Origin: Methylobacterium sp.
Lineage (GTDB): Bacteria; Pseudomonadota; Alphaproteobacteria; Rhizobiales; Beijerinckiaceae
Direction: 5' to 3'
Length of the DNA stretch: 64,000 bases
NCBI RefSeq assembly: GCF_019745455.1
Contig: NZ_JAIETD010000017.1
Location: 1 to 64,000, forward strand
Part shown: in pieces, positions 28,098-36,220 of the stretch
How positions within the stretch are numbered: the stretch's first letter is position 1
Layout of the letters: the number at the start of each line of letters is the position of its first letter
Made by a program: the position numbers and the translations under genes
The notes under the pieces: generated by a model
Told to the model about the DNA's origin: nothing
The model's input: only the letters and a program-made list of their open reading frames with translations
Databases searched by the model: none

Positions 28098-29165
28098 TCA
28101 GCGGCGCCTCTCGAAGAGGTCGAGATAGGCATCGACCACATGGCTCGTAGCGTACACGGACGCCCGCGCGACGCGTGGGGCCGGATCGCCAGGGGTGATC
28201 AGGGCTTCTTCGAGTGCATTGGCGAGCGCCTGGACGTCGCCCACAGGGTAGAGGCTTCCGAAGCGCCCGTCTTCGAGGATCTCGCGCGGGCCGCCGCAAT
28301 CGGTTGAGACGACAGGCAGGCCAGAGGCCAGGGCCTCGACCACGACATTTCCGAAGGATTCGCTGGTCGAGGTAAGGGCGAAGACCCGCGCCGCCTCGTA
28401 GGCCGCCCATGGCTCGCGGTGTCCGGGCAGGCTGACGCGCTCTTGGAGGTCGGCGGCCATGGCAACGAGGGTGTCGCGCGCCGGACCATCGCCGAGCATG
28501 ACGAGGCGGGTCTCAGGCGGCAGCAGGCGGAGGGCCGCGATGAGATCCGCGTGGCGCTTCTCCGGAACCATCCGCCCGACCGCGATGATCGTCGCCGGGC
28601 GCGCGGCGAGGGCTGCAGCGTCGGCGGGAGGGCGGGCATGCTGCACCGGGATCGGGTTCGGTATCACGGTCACCGTACCGGCTTTCGCGCCCCAATCCTC
28701 GACGAGATGCCGCGCGAGACCTTCGGAGACGCAGACGGTCCCATTCGACAGGCGCGTGAGCAGCGGAGCGAGCCAGTAGGCGAGCCGTCCGATGCGGCCT
28801 CGCACGATGTCGCCATAGCCGTGATAGGACAGGTAGATGCGGGTCTGCGCGCGGGACAGCACCCGTGCGAGGACGAGCTTGAGGCTCGCCGTGGCATCGA
28901 TCGCAACGGCAGCCTCGGGCTGCTCCTGCACCAGCCAGCGGGCAAGGCGCATGATGCTTCGGCCGTGACCGCCTAGCGGCAGGACCCGTTCGACTCCTTG
29001 ATCGAGAAAGCCGTCCTGGGCCTCGGCGTCGTGATCGACCAGAAGGGCGGTCGGGATGCCGGCGGCCCGGAACCCGGATGCGAGCACGGCTGCCGTGCGC
29101 TCGGCGCCACCCGCCTGGAGACTCGGAACGTAGACGGCGATGCTGCGCGGGCGAGAGGCCGTCAC
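28098..29165 (-). CDS. Glycosyltransferase family 4 protein
   Basis: 355-aa GT-B fold retaining glycosyltransferase. N-terminal acceptor-domain loop YVPSLQAGGAERTAAVLA; donor-domain landmarks ATIIAVGRMVPEKRHADLI, LVMLGDGP and the ExxxxxE-type region STSESFGNVVVEALASGLPVVSTDCGG. I moved the start from 29240 to GTG 29165, which overlaps the asnB-like stop as GTGA, implying coupled translation. Last gene of the minus-strand trio GT4–asnB–GT4; it adds one sugar of the repeat unit. Confidence 0.9.
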   Translation of the reverse strand: MTASRPRSIAVYVPSLQAGGAERTAAVLASGFRAAGIPTALLVDHDAEAQDGFLDQGVERVLPLGGHGRSIMRLARWLVQEQPEAAVAIDATASLKLVLARVLSRAQTRIYLSYHGYGDIVRGRIGRLAYWLAPLLTRLSNGTVCVSEGLARHLVEDWGAKAGTVTVIPNPIPVQHARPPADAAALAARPATIIAVGRMVPEKRHADLIAALRLLPPETRLVMLGDGPARDTLVAMAADLQERVSLPGHREPWAAYEAARVFALTSTSESFGNVVVEALASGLPVVSTDCGGPREILEDGRFGSLYPVGDVQALANALEEALITPGDPAPRVARASVYATSHVVDAYLDLFERRR

Positions 29166-31060
29166 GCCGCCTCCGAGACGCCCGCCCCGAGATCCGGTTT
29201 GAAGCGGCGCAGGAAGAGCTCGAGGTTGCACAGCGACCACAGAACCTTCTCGTGATTGCTACGCCCCTCGACATGCTCGCCGACGAGGCGGTCGAGCTCG
29301 TGGGCACTCAGGAGGCGCCGCGTCTCGGATTCGCCGGATGCGAGGAGGTCGCCGAGCCGCTCTCGGAAGGGCCCGCGGAACCACTCGTTGATCGGCACCC
29401 GGAACCCGACCTTCTTCCGGTTCAGGATCGAGGTCGGCAGAACCTTGGCTGTGGCGGCGCGCAGCACAGCCTTGCCTTTCGGGTGCCCGACGAGGAAACG
29501 GTCTGGAAAGCGTGCCACGAGGCGGGCGAGTTCGACATCCATGAACGGCATGCGTCCCTCCACGGAAGCCGCCATCATCATGCGGTCGCCGCGCTCCAGC
29601 AGGTTGTCGGGCAGCCACGAGGTCTGGTCGAAAAACAGCGTCTTCCTGAGGGCCGACCCGCGGGTCGACGAGAACGGGAAGTCGTCGACGGCTTCAAGCG
29701 CCGGCCGTCCGATCAGAACGGCGCGCTCGGCCTGAGATACGCCGCCAAACCAGCGCCGCATCCGCGCCTGCGGGTCGCGCTCGGAGAGGGCGTTGGCCAG
29801 GATCTTCAGCCGGCGCATGCGATAGGGCAGGGCGCCGACGGCCGGCTTGATCAGTCGTTCATGAACTCCGCCTGGCACGAGGCGGTGATAGAGGCCGAGG
29901 AAATGTTCGGCCCTGTGCTTCGGATAGCCGGCGAGCAACTCGTCCGAGCCTTCGCCGGTGAGGACCATCTTGACGCTTTCCCGAGCCCGCCGGGCCAGCA
30001 GCAGGATCGGGATATCGGCGGTCTCCGAGACCGGGGCGCCGCGGTGGGCGAGTGCGTCCGGCCAGGCGTCGAGGAAATCCTGTGGCGTGATCACGCACTC
30101 GGTGTGGTCCGTGCCGAACAGCTCCGCGACCGTTCTGGCGTGGTCGAGCTCGGAATAAGCAGCCTCGGGAAAACCAACTGCGAAAGTGCGCAGCCGCGTC
30201 GTCGCGTGCCGGGCCATGGCCGCGACGACGGCCGAGGAATCGAGACCGCCAGAGAGGAACGCACCGAACGGCGCGTCGCTGCGCATCCTGAGGCGTACGG
30301 CCTCGTCGAAACCCACCTCGAACAGGCGTACCGCCTCGCCGAAATCGGTGACATCCGGCTCTGTAGTGGCGAAGGGCGGGGTGAAGTAGCGCCGCATCGT
30401 GAGAGCACCACCATGCCAGGTGGCGAGGCAGCCCGGGGGCAGTTTGCGGATGCCGCGGAAGAACGTTGCAGGTCCGGGCACGTAGCGGTCGACGAGGAAG
30501 GCGTCGAGCGCCCCCCAATCGAGACCGACGTCGAAACCGGGGAGGGCGGTCAGCGCCGAGATCTCAGAGGCGAAGGCGATGCGGCCACGGGTCTGGCTCA
30601 GGAAGAGCGGCTTCTTGCCGAAGGGGTCGCGGGCCATGAGCACGGATTGGTTCGCCGCATCGAACAGCGCGAAAGCGAACATGCCGCGCAGCCGCGAGAC
30701 GCATTTCTCGCCCCAGGCACGGTAGGCCTCGATCAGGACCTCGGTGTCGGAACCGGTCCGGAAGTCGTGGCCGAGGCGGCGCAGCTCCTCGCGCAACTCG
30801 ACGTAATTGTAGATTTCGCCGTTGAAGGTCAGCGTGATCGCGCCGTCGGCGCTCGCCATCGGCTGATGGCCGCCAGCCGCGTCGATGATCGAGAGGCGGC
30901 GATGGGCGAACGCGACCTCGAAGCCGCCGTCGGCCGTCAGGGTCGTCCAGGTGCCGCCGCCATCCGGTCCGCGGTGATGCAGGATCTCGGCAAGGCGCCG
31001 GAGCACTGTCTCGCCGGGGGACGATCCCGCAGAGGCCATCCAGCCAACGATGCCGCACAT
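29162..31060 (-). CDS. Asparagine synthetase-like glutamine amidotransferase
   Basis: 632-aa class II amidotransferase. Cys2 in MCGIVGWM is the N-terminal nucleophile that releases ammonia from glutamine; the glutaminase part includes FNGEIYNYVELREEL. The synthetase half has the PP-loop AFLSGGLDSSAVVA and GEGSDELLAGYPKH. This is the AsnB architecture (normally making Asn from Asp). Sandwiched between two glycosyltransferases in an EPS locus and coupled to one, it may instead amidate a sugar carboxylate such as ManNAcA; that is inference. The gap to the upstream GT4 is 18 nt. Confidence 0.9.
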   Translation of the reverse strand: MCGIVGWMASAGSSPGETVLRRLAEILHHRGPDGGGTWTTLTADGGFEVAFAHRRLSIIDAAGGHQPMASADGAITLTFNGEIYNYVELREELRRLGHDFRTGSDTEVLIEAYRAWGEKCVSRLRGMFAFALFDAANQSVLMARDPFGKKPLFLSQTRGRIAFASEISALTALPGFDVGLDWGALDAFLVDRYVPGPATFFRGIRKLPPGCLATWHGGALTMRRYFTPPFATTEPDVTDFGEAVRLFEVGFDEAVRLRMRSDAPFGAFLSGGLDSSAVVAAMARHATTRLRTFAVGFPEAAYSELDHARTVAELFGTDHTECVITPQDFLDAWPDALAHRGAPVSETADIPILLLARRARESVKMVLTGEGSDELLAGYPKHRAEHFLGLYHRLVPGGVHERLIKPAVGALPYRMRRLKILANALSERDPQARMRRWFGGVSQAERAVLIGRPALEAVDDFPFSSTRGSALRKTLFFDQTSWLPDNLLERGDRMMMAASVEGRMPFMDVELARLVARFPDRFLVGHPKGKAVLRAATAKVLPTSILNRKKVGFRVPINEWFRGPFRERLGDLLASGESETRRLLSAHELDRLVGEHVEGRSNHEKVLWSLCNLELFLRRFKPDLGAGVSEAA

Positions 31061-31078
31061 AGGTTCAGGTGTCCCGTT

Positions 31079-32230
31079 TCAGGCCGAAGAGCCGGGAAGA
31101 GCTGGCGCGGAAGGGCCAGGCCCACGTCCGGTGGCAGACTCCGTGCCGGGGAGCGCCGTAAATTCCGCATAGATCGCGGCGAGATTCGACGCGAAGGCAT
31201 CGAGTGTCAGCCGTTCGCGGTAATGCATCCGCGAGGCGAGCTGCATCCGTCCGAGAAGCCCCCGATCCTCGATCAGGACCGTCAGCGCTTCAGCCAAGGC
31301 GATCGGATCGCGGGTGACGAGCCGGCCGTTGACGCCGTTTCGAAGGATCTCCGGTACGTTGCCGACCGGGGTCGCAACGAGCGCGGCACCGGCACAGGCA
31401 CCCTCGGCGAGGCTCAGAGGGAGAGCCTCGGCGACAGAAGGCAGAACGACGATGTCTGCCTGCCGCATGAGGCTATGCACACCGTCGGCCTCGATCCAGC
31501 CGGTGAAATAGACGTGCTCCGACAGGCCGAGCAGAACCGCGCGCTCGGCATAATCCTCGACCTCGCCGTCGCCGGCGATGACGCAGCGCCAGCCGCCAAG
31601 GCCACGTCGATGGAGAAGTGACAGAGCGTCGATGAGGATTCCGACGCCCTTATGCGTGCCGACGCGGCCGGCGAGCAGGATGACGACATCGTCCCCCACC
31701 GGCTTCGGCAGCGCGATGTCGGCGGCGAAATCCGGGATGCCGTTGAGCACGACCCGCACCTTCTCGGTCGCGACGCCGTGCATGACGAGCGCGCGGGCCG
31801 ACGCTTCGCCGAGTGCGACGACCCTGTCGGCGCCGCGGCAAATCGCCAGGAAGAGGCGCCCGGCGAGGGCCTGGCTCTTTAGGGCATCGACCGGAAGGCT
31901 GTCGTGGAGATGGACGACGATACGGGCGCCAAAGGCACGCGCCAGTCTGAGCACGGCGTATTTACGCCAGGCGCTGCCCCGATTGGCGAAGTTGATATGG
32001 ACGACCTGCGGCCGGAAGCTTTGAAGCACCCTCGCAACGCGCAACAGGCGCAGCGGAAAGGCGAGCGGCCACAGCGCTCCTGCCTCACCGCGGGCAGCGG
32101 CATAGCGCAAGTCGATTCCCGCGAGGCCGTCCGGGGCTGCTTCGCGCAAGTAGTGGTAGAGGCGGTCGATCCCGCCGCGCCCCTCGGGCCCTGACGGCGT
32201 CACGCACAGGACCCTCAGCGGGTCGGTCAT
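31079..32230 (-). CDS. Glycosyltransferase family 4 protein
   Basis: 383-aa GT-B glycosyltransferase. Starts MTDPLRVLCVTPSG with GIDRLYHYL in the glycine-rich acceptor loop; donor half has VVILLAGRVGTHKGVGILIDAL, VIAGDGEVEDYAE and the ExxxxxE-type stretch EALPLSLAEGACAGAALVATPVGNVPEIL. I chose ATG 32230 over the track's 32353 because homologs begin just before the first beta strand (RVLCVTPSG). It is first gene of the trio with the asnB-like and second GT4 genes, divergent from the polymerase. Confidence 0.89.
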   Translation of the reverse strand: MTDPLRVLCVTPSGPEGRGGIDRLYHYLREAAPDGLAGIDLRYAAARGEAGALWPLAFPLRLLRVARVLQSFRPQVVHINFANRGSAWRKYAVLRLARAFGARIVVHLHDSLPVDALKSQALAGRLFLAICRGADRVVALGEASARALVMHGVATEKVRVVLNGIPDFAADIALPKPVGDDVVILLAGRVGTHKGVGILIDALSLLHRRGLGGWRCVIAGDGEVEDYAERAVLLGLSEHVYFTGWIEADGVHSLMRQADIVVLPSVAEALPLSLAEGACAGAALVATPVGNVPEILRNGVNGRLVTRDPIALAEALTVLIEDRGLLGRMQLASRMHYRERLTLDAFASNLAAIYAEFTALPGTESATGRGPGPSAPALPGSSA

Positions 32231-32433
32231 GGCAGCATCTCGTCCAAGCGTCCTGATTCCCCCGGTTCGACCGGCGCAGCTTAAGCGCCCGCGCGCCCTC
32301 CGCGTTCCCCCCGAGTCGATAGAACCTTGGGTTCGGTTAAGCACCGCTTCCAAAACTCTTCCACACCCCGGTTCCCGTTTGCTCGGCGATAGCGTTCAGT
32401 GCGGACCGAGCGAGACGCACGAGATCTTCCTCC

Positions 32434-33699
32434 ATGCCTTCGGCCATCATGGATTCCCCTTCCGCAGTGACGGTGCCCGCGGCAAGCCGGGCCTCGCCGC
32501 TTCTTTCGGCGATGTTCCTGCTGTTCGCGGGCCTCGTCCTCATGCGGATCGGCCTCACGCCGCTGCTTCTCGACCTCGCAATCAACTACACTGCCGACCA
32601 GGGCTCGATCGCCGAGAAGCTGCATCCGGCCCTCTACGGTTTCGTGCTCGTGGGGTTTCTCGGCCTGATTTGCTTCCGCCTCGCTCTCGATGCCTGGGAG
32701 GTGCGGGTGGTGCGGGCGATACTGGCCTTCGTCGGTGGGCTGATCGTCCTCATCCTCGCCGCGACGCTTGCGGGCCGCGGCGGCAATGCCGGCTTCCTGA
32801 TCGACACCTATGCCGGCGCATGCTTCTGCGTCCTCCTATTCCTGTTCCCGCCGGCCTGGCGCAACGTGGTCGGGCAGGTGGTCGTCGGCTGGCTGGTAAT
32901 CAGCGCAATCGTCGCCCTCGTAGAGTTCGGCCTCAAAATCCGGTTCCAGCCTTTCACCGAGACCGAGTACAGCTTCCGGCCGATCGGCTTCGCTGGGCAT
33001 CCCCTCGACCTCGGATTATGGACGGCGGTGGCCCTCTGCTTCTGCGCCGCAACGGACTGGTCGAGGCGTACGAAACTGGCCGTCGGCGCCATCCTCCTCG
33101 TCGCCCTCGGCGCGTCGGGCGCCAGGCTCGCTCTGATGGTCGGGCTCACCAGCGCCCTGATCATCGCCATCGCGGCGACCGGGTCCGGCCTTTCGGCGCG
33201 CAAGCGGCTGGAATGGCGGATCATCGCGCTGACCGGAGCCATCCTCGTGGTGCCGTTCATCATCGGCGCGCTCTACGCGGCAGGCGCCCTCGATCGCTTT
33301 CAAGGAGGAATCGCCGATTCGAACGCCCGCGCCCGCGTCGATATCTATCGGGTCTTCGACTACCTGAGCTGGCAGGACATCCTGTTCGGGACCGACATCG
33401 CCTGGGTGCGCAAGATCGCTCGCGACCGACTCCAGCTCGAATTCATCGAGAGCTCGATCGTCATCTTCGTCAGCCAGTTCGGCGTGATCGGCACGTTGTT
33501 CTTCGTGAGCCTCTTCGCTTGGCTGCTGCGGGTGCTCCTGACTGGCGCGAAACCCGCCGTGCTGCTCGGCACGCTCGTGTTCTTCATCGTGATCCTGAGC
33601 AGCAACGGGCTGTCCTCGAAGGGCTCGTCGGTCTTCACGCTACTCACGCTGATCGTCGCCTTCAGGCCCGACTCCAAGCGCGGGCAGGTCCGGCGATGA
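32434..33699 (+). CDS. VpsF/Wzy-like exopolysaccharide polymerase
   Basis: 421-aa polytopic membrane protein with about 11–12 hydrophobic segments and one longer loop (ALDRFQGGIADSNARARVDIYRVFDYLSWQDILFG), an arrangement typical of O-antigen ligase/Wzy-type polymerases. The loop motif and length recall the VpsF group. It should join repeat units delivered by the flippase. Translation is coupled to the GH5 gene by an ATGA overlap. ATG 32449 is an alternative start; neither has a strong ribosome-binding site. Confidence 0.75.
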   Translation: MPSAIMDSPSAVTVPAASRASPLLSAMFLLFAGLVLMRIGLTPLLLDLAINYTADQGSIAEKLHPALYGFVLVGFLGLICFRLALDAWEVRVVRAILAFVGGLIVLILAATLAGRGGNAGFLIDTYAGACFCVLLFLFPPAWRNVVGQVVVGWLVISAIVALVEFGLKIRFQPFTETEYSFRPIGFAGHPLDLGLWTAVALCFCAATDWSRRTKLAVGAILLVALGASGARLALMVGLTSALIIAIAATGSGLSARKRLEWRIIALTGAILVVPFIIGALYAAGALDRFQGGIADSNARARVDIYRVFDYLSWQDILFGTDIAWVRKIARDRLQLEFIESSIVIFVSQFGVIGTLFFVSLFAWLLRVLLTGAKPAVLLGTLVFFIVILSSNGLSSKGSSVFTLLTLIVAFRPDSKRGQVRR

Positions 33700-34949
33700 T
33701 CCGCGTTCTCCTCATCCTCGGGGCGCTCGTGGCCTTCGGCGGATCGCTCGCCGAAGCGGGTCCCGCGCCGTTTCGAAGAGGGGTCGGTGTCCACTCTCTG
33801 TTGAACTGGGGTGCGCTCGAACCCGGGCGACCCGACCGGTATAAGCCGCGCCCCTTCGACGGCTCCGATTACGAGGTGCCCGATACGCTGCTCCGTGCGG
33901 TGGCGCTGGCGGGGTTCGACTTCGTGCGCCTCACCATCGATCCAGGCCCATTCTTGCAGCTTTCGGGAAAGGATCGCGACGCCCTCGATACTCTCCTCCT
34001 CGCGACGGTGCGCCGCCTGCAGGAGTTCGGGCTCGGCGTGGTGGTCGACCTCCACGGCAATACCCAGGTGCCCGAATACGATCCGCAGCGAGTCATCGCC
34101 TCGGCGGATTCGGCGCTCTTCCGCTCCTATGTCGGCCTCGTCCGCCGCACGTCACGCATTCTGTCGGGCATGAAGGGAGGCCGTCTCGCCTTCGAACTGA
34201 TGAACGAGCCGCCCTATGGCTACGACCCCGTCAGCCGACGACGCTGGCAGGGGATGATGGAGACCCTGCACGCGGCCGCGCGCGCAGAGGCGCCCGACCT
34301 TCTTCTCGTTCTCACCGGCAGCCATGGCGGTGACCGGCAGGGCCTGTTCGACCTCGACCCGACGCCCTTCAGGGGCAGCGCCGTGCTGTATTCGTTCCAC
34401 CATTACGAGCCGCACGATTTCACCCATCAGGGCGTTCCGGAGGAAGGCCTCGCGGGGCGTTACCGGCAATACCTGTCGGGGCTCCCCTACCCGGTGGGCA
34501 GCCTGCCGGCCGCGCTGGCGCAGGATACAGTGAGGGGAAATGTTGGAGCCGACGCTGCCCTGGATCCAATGACGCGCAGGCAGGTGGAGAAGGAGGCGGC
34601 GGCCAAGGTCTCGGCCTATCTCGCCAGCGGCCTCGACCGCGCATCGATCGCCAAGGCCTTCGACGAGGTCGGCGACTGGGCGAGACGCAACGGCGTCGCG
34701 TCGGACAGGATCTTCCTCGGCGAGTTCGGCGCCACGCGCTCCTACGACAATCATCGTGCAGGAGACACGCTTTCGTACGAGGCCTGGATCCGCGATGTCC
34801 GGAGCGAGGCCGAAGCGCGCGGCTTCGGGTGGGCGATCTGGGCGCTGACGGGTACCGGCGGCATGGCGATCGTCGCCACGGATGGCGGCACCAGCCTCGA
34901 TCCCGGCACCCTGCGGGCGCTGGGCCTCAAGGACCCATCGGCGCCCTGA
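33696..34949 (+). CDS. Glycoside hydrolase family 5-like secreted endoglycanase
   Basis: 417-aa protein with a signal peptide (IRVLLILGALVAFGGSLAEA) and a GH5-like (alpha/beta)8 catalytic domain. Acid/base Glu171 lies in AFELMNEPPYG and the likely nucleophile Glu343 in RIFLGEFGATR; VVVDLHGN and YSFHHYEPHDF are also GH5-like. It is expected in the periplasm or outside, trimming or shaping the polymer of this locus. The start ATG overlaps the polymerase stop by 4 nt. I split this gene from the track's 906-aa ORF, whose first half is out-of-frame read-through under the polymerase gene. Confidence 0.9.
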   Translation: MIRVLLILGALVAFGGSLAEAGPAPFRRGVGVHSLLNWGALEPGRPDRYKPRPFDGSDYEVPDTLLRAVALAGFDFVRLTIDPGPFLQLSGKDRDALDTLLLATVRRLQEFGLGVVVDLHGNTQVPEYDPQRVIASADSALFRSYVGLVRRTSRILSGMKGGRLAFELMNEPPYGYDPVSRRRWQGMMETLHAAARAEAPDLLLVLTGSHGGDRQGLFDLDPTPFRGSAVLYSFHHYEPHDFTHQGVPEEGLAGRYRQYLSGLPYPVGSLPAALAQDTVRGNVGADAALDPMTRRQVEKEAAAKVSAYLASGLDRASIAKAFDEVGDWARRNGVASDRIFLGEFGATRSYDNHRAGDTLSYEAWIRDVRSEAEARGFGWAIWALTGTGGMAIVATDGGTSLDPGTLRALGLKDPSAP

Positions 34950-34957
34950 AGGGTGCT

Positions 34958-35122
34958 TCAATCCTTTCGCATGATGATCCAGATGGCGTGAACCATTCCC
35001 GGCACGATGCCGAGGATCGTCAAGACGATGTTGAGGAAGAACTGGACCCCGATCCCCGTTGTGATCAGCACGGCGACCGGCGGCAGAAAGATGGCGAGCA
35101 GAATGCGAATGAAGGTAGACAC
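34958..35122 (-). CDS. Pmp3/YqaE family membrane peptide
   Basis: 54-aa proteolipid of the UPF0057/Pmp3 family: two hydrophobic helices (IRILLAIFLPPVAVLITTGIG and FFLNIVLTILGIVPGMVHAIWII) with the conserved PP and G-x-x-P between and within them. The family is linked to membrane potential and salt/cold stress. The correct start is GTG 35122 with GGGAG 8–9 nt upstream; the track start at 35308 adds a spurious leader. Convergent with the GH5 gene. Confidence 0.92.
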   Translation of the reverse strand: MSTFIRILLAIFLPPVAVLITTGIGVQFFLNIVLTILGIVPGMVHAIWIIMRKD

Positions 35123-35404
35123 GGTAGCTCCCGGTATCGGAGCGATCCGCCGCCCCGGCGCAGAAAGGCGGTAAGGCCGGTTTTGTTCCCGACCAAGGAG
35201 TTTCTTAGGAATCTTGTTCCATCCTCGGCGCTGCGGTGTGGAAAGTGCCGGACGCGACGAGACCGTGCCGGAGTTGTGGCCGGCCGACATCGCGTAGGCC
35301 GACGCCATTCGGAGGATATCGGTGTGTCTCGGCTCAACCCGTAAAATGGTGACGATACCGGCTACGCCTTCGGCTGATGAGGATGTGGCGACCGGGAAGA
35401 CATC

Positions 35405-36178
35405 ATGCTGCTGGACTGGCTCAGCTATCTGACGACGCCCGCTCCGTGGGATGCTCGCCGCCTCGGCTTCGTGCGCGACAGCATCTGGCTACAATCGCGC
35501 TCTCGCCGATGCAGGAAAGCGTGGAAGCCGCACCTCGATCGCTCGCGCGCCCTTATCGCCGGCGCCGTCGCAGAAATCGGGAGGGGCCGGACCGCCGTGG
35601 TGCTGGGTTCCGGGCTTCTCGACGACATCCCCCTCGACCGTCTCGCCGATAGCTTCAATTCCGTTGTCCTCGTCGACATGGTCCATCCCTGGCCGGCGCG
35701 CCTGGCTGCCCGGCGCCACCCCCATGTCGGCCTCTTGACGTTCGATCTCAGCGGCTGCGCCGATTGGATGCTCGGTCGCAGGACCGAGCCCGGGCTAACC
35801 CTGCCGGCGGTCTGCCTCGGTGGCGACGTCGACTTGGTGGTGTCGGCCAACGTGCTCTCGCAACTACCGATCCTGCCGCTCGATCACTTCTGCGAGGGAG
35901 AGGACATCATGCCCGATCTTGGCTCGCGGATCGTCAGCGCTCATCTCGACGCCCTTGCGCAGATCGGATGTCGGATCTGCCTCGTCACCGACACGGTGCA
36001 ACGGGAGGAGGACCGTAGCGGCCAGGTTCTCGATCGCAGCGATCTCCTGCACGGCGTCGACGCAGGGTCGCCGGATCAGGAATGGGACTGGGTCCTCGCC
36101 CCGTTCGGCGAGGCGGCCCGCGGCTCCCGCCTCGTCCATCGCGTTCATGGCTTCAGCGACTGGCGGCCATCCCGCTGA
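35405..36178 (+). CDS. Methyltransferase-like protein of unknown function
   Basis: 257-aa protein that looks like a class I SAM-binding Rossmann fold: a glycine-rich strand-turn TAVVLGSGLLDDIPLD (about residues 63–78), an acidic strand end VVLVDMVHPWPA, and a fourth strand DLVVSANVLSQLPIL. These match SAM motifs I, II and IV in spacing, though motif I is not classic. The N-terminus is basic and Trp-rich (SIWLQSRSRRCRKAWKPH). GGAAGA lies before the ATG. I do not know the substrate. A strong hairpin follows the stop. Confidence 0.6.
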   Translation: MLLDWLSYLTTPAPWDARRLGFVRDSIWLQSRSRRCRKAWKPHLDRSRALIAGAVAEIGRGRTAVVLGSGLLDDIPLDRLADSFNSVVLVDMVHPWPARLAARRHPHVGLLTFDLSGCADWMLGRRTEPGLTLPAVCLGGDVDLVVSANVLSQLPILPLDHFCEGEDIMPDLGSRIVSAHLDALAQIGCRICLVTDTVQREEDRSGQVLDRSDLLHGVDAGSPDQEWDWVLAPFGEAARGSRLVHRVHGFSDWRPSR

Positions 36179-36183
36179 CATGA

Positions 36184-36211
36184 AACGGCCGCCCCGAATG
36201 GGACGGCCGTT
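36184..36211. terminator. Bidirectional terminator-like hairpin
   Basis: AACGGCCG and CGGCCGTT pair perfectly (8 bp), with an inner CCC/GGG extension after one mismatch and a GAAT loop. It lies between two convergent genes (methyltransferase-like and DUF4167), exactly where a shared terminator is expected. There is no T-run on either side, so it may act as a barrier or RNA-end stabiliser. Confidence 0.65.
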
Positions 36212-36220
36212 GCCGAAATT

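Noticed and set aside
29078-31621. 847-aa plus-strand ORF
   Set aside because: Antisense to the asnB-like and GT4 genes, which have intact catalytic motifs.
32229-34949. 906-aa single ORF ending in GH5
   Set aside because: Its first half is out of frame with the membrane polymerase at 32434–33699; the GH5 gene starts at 33696 with a signal peptide.
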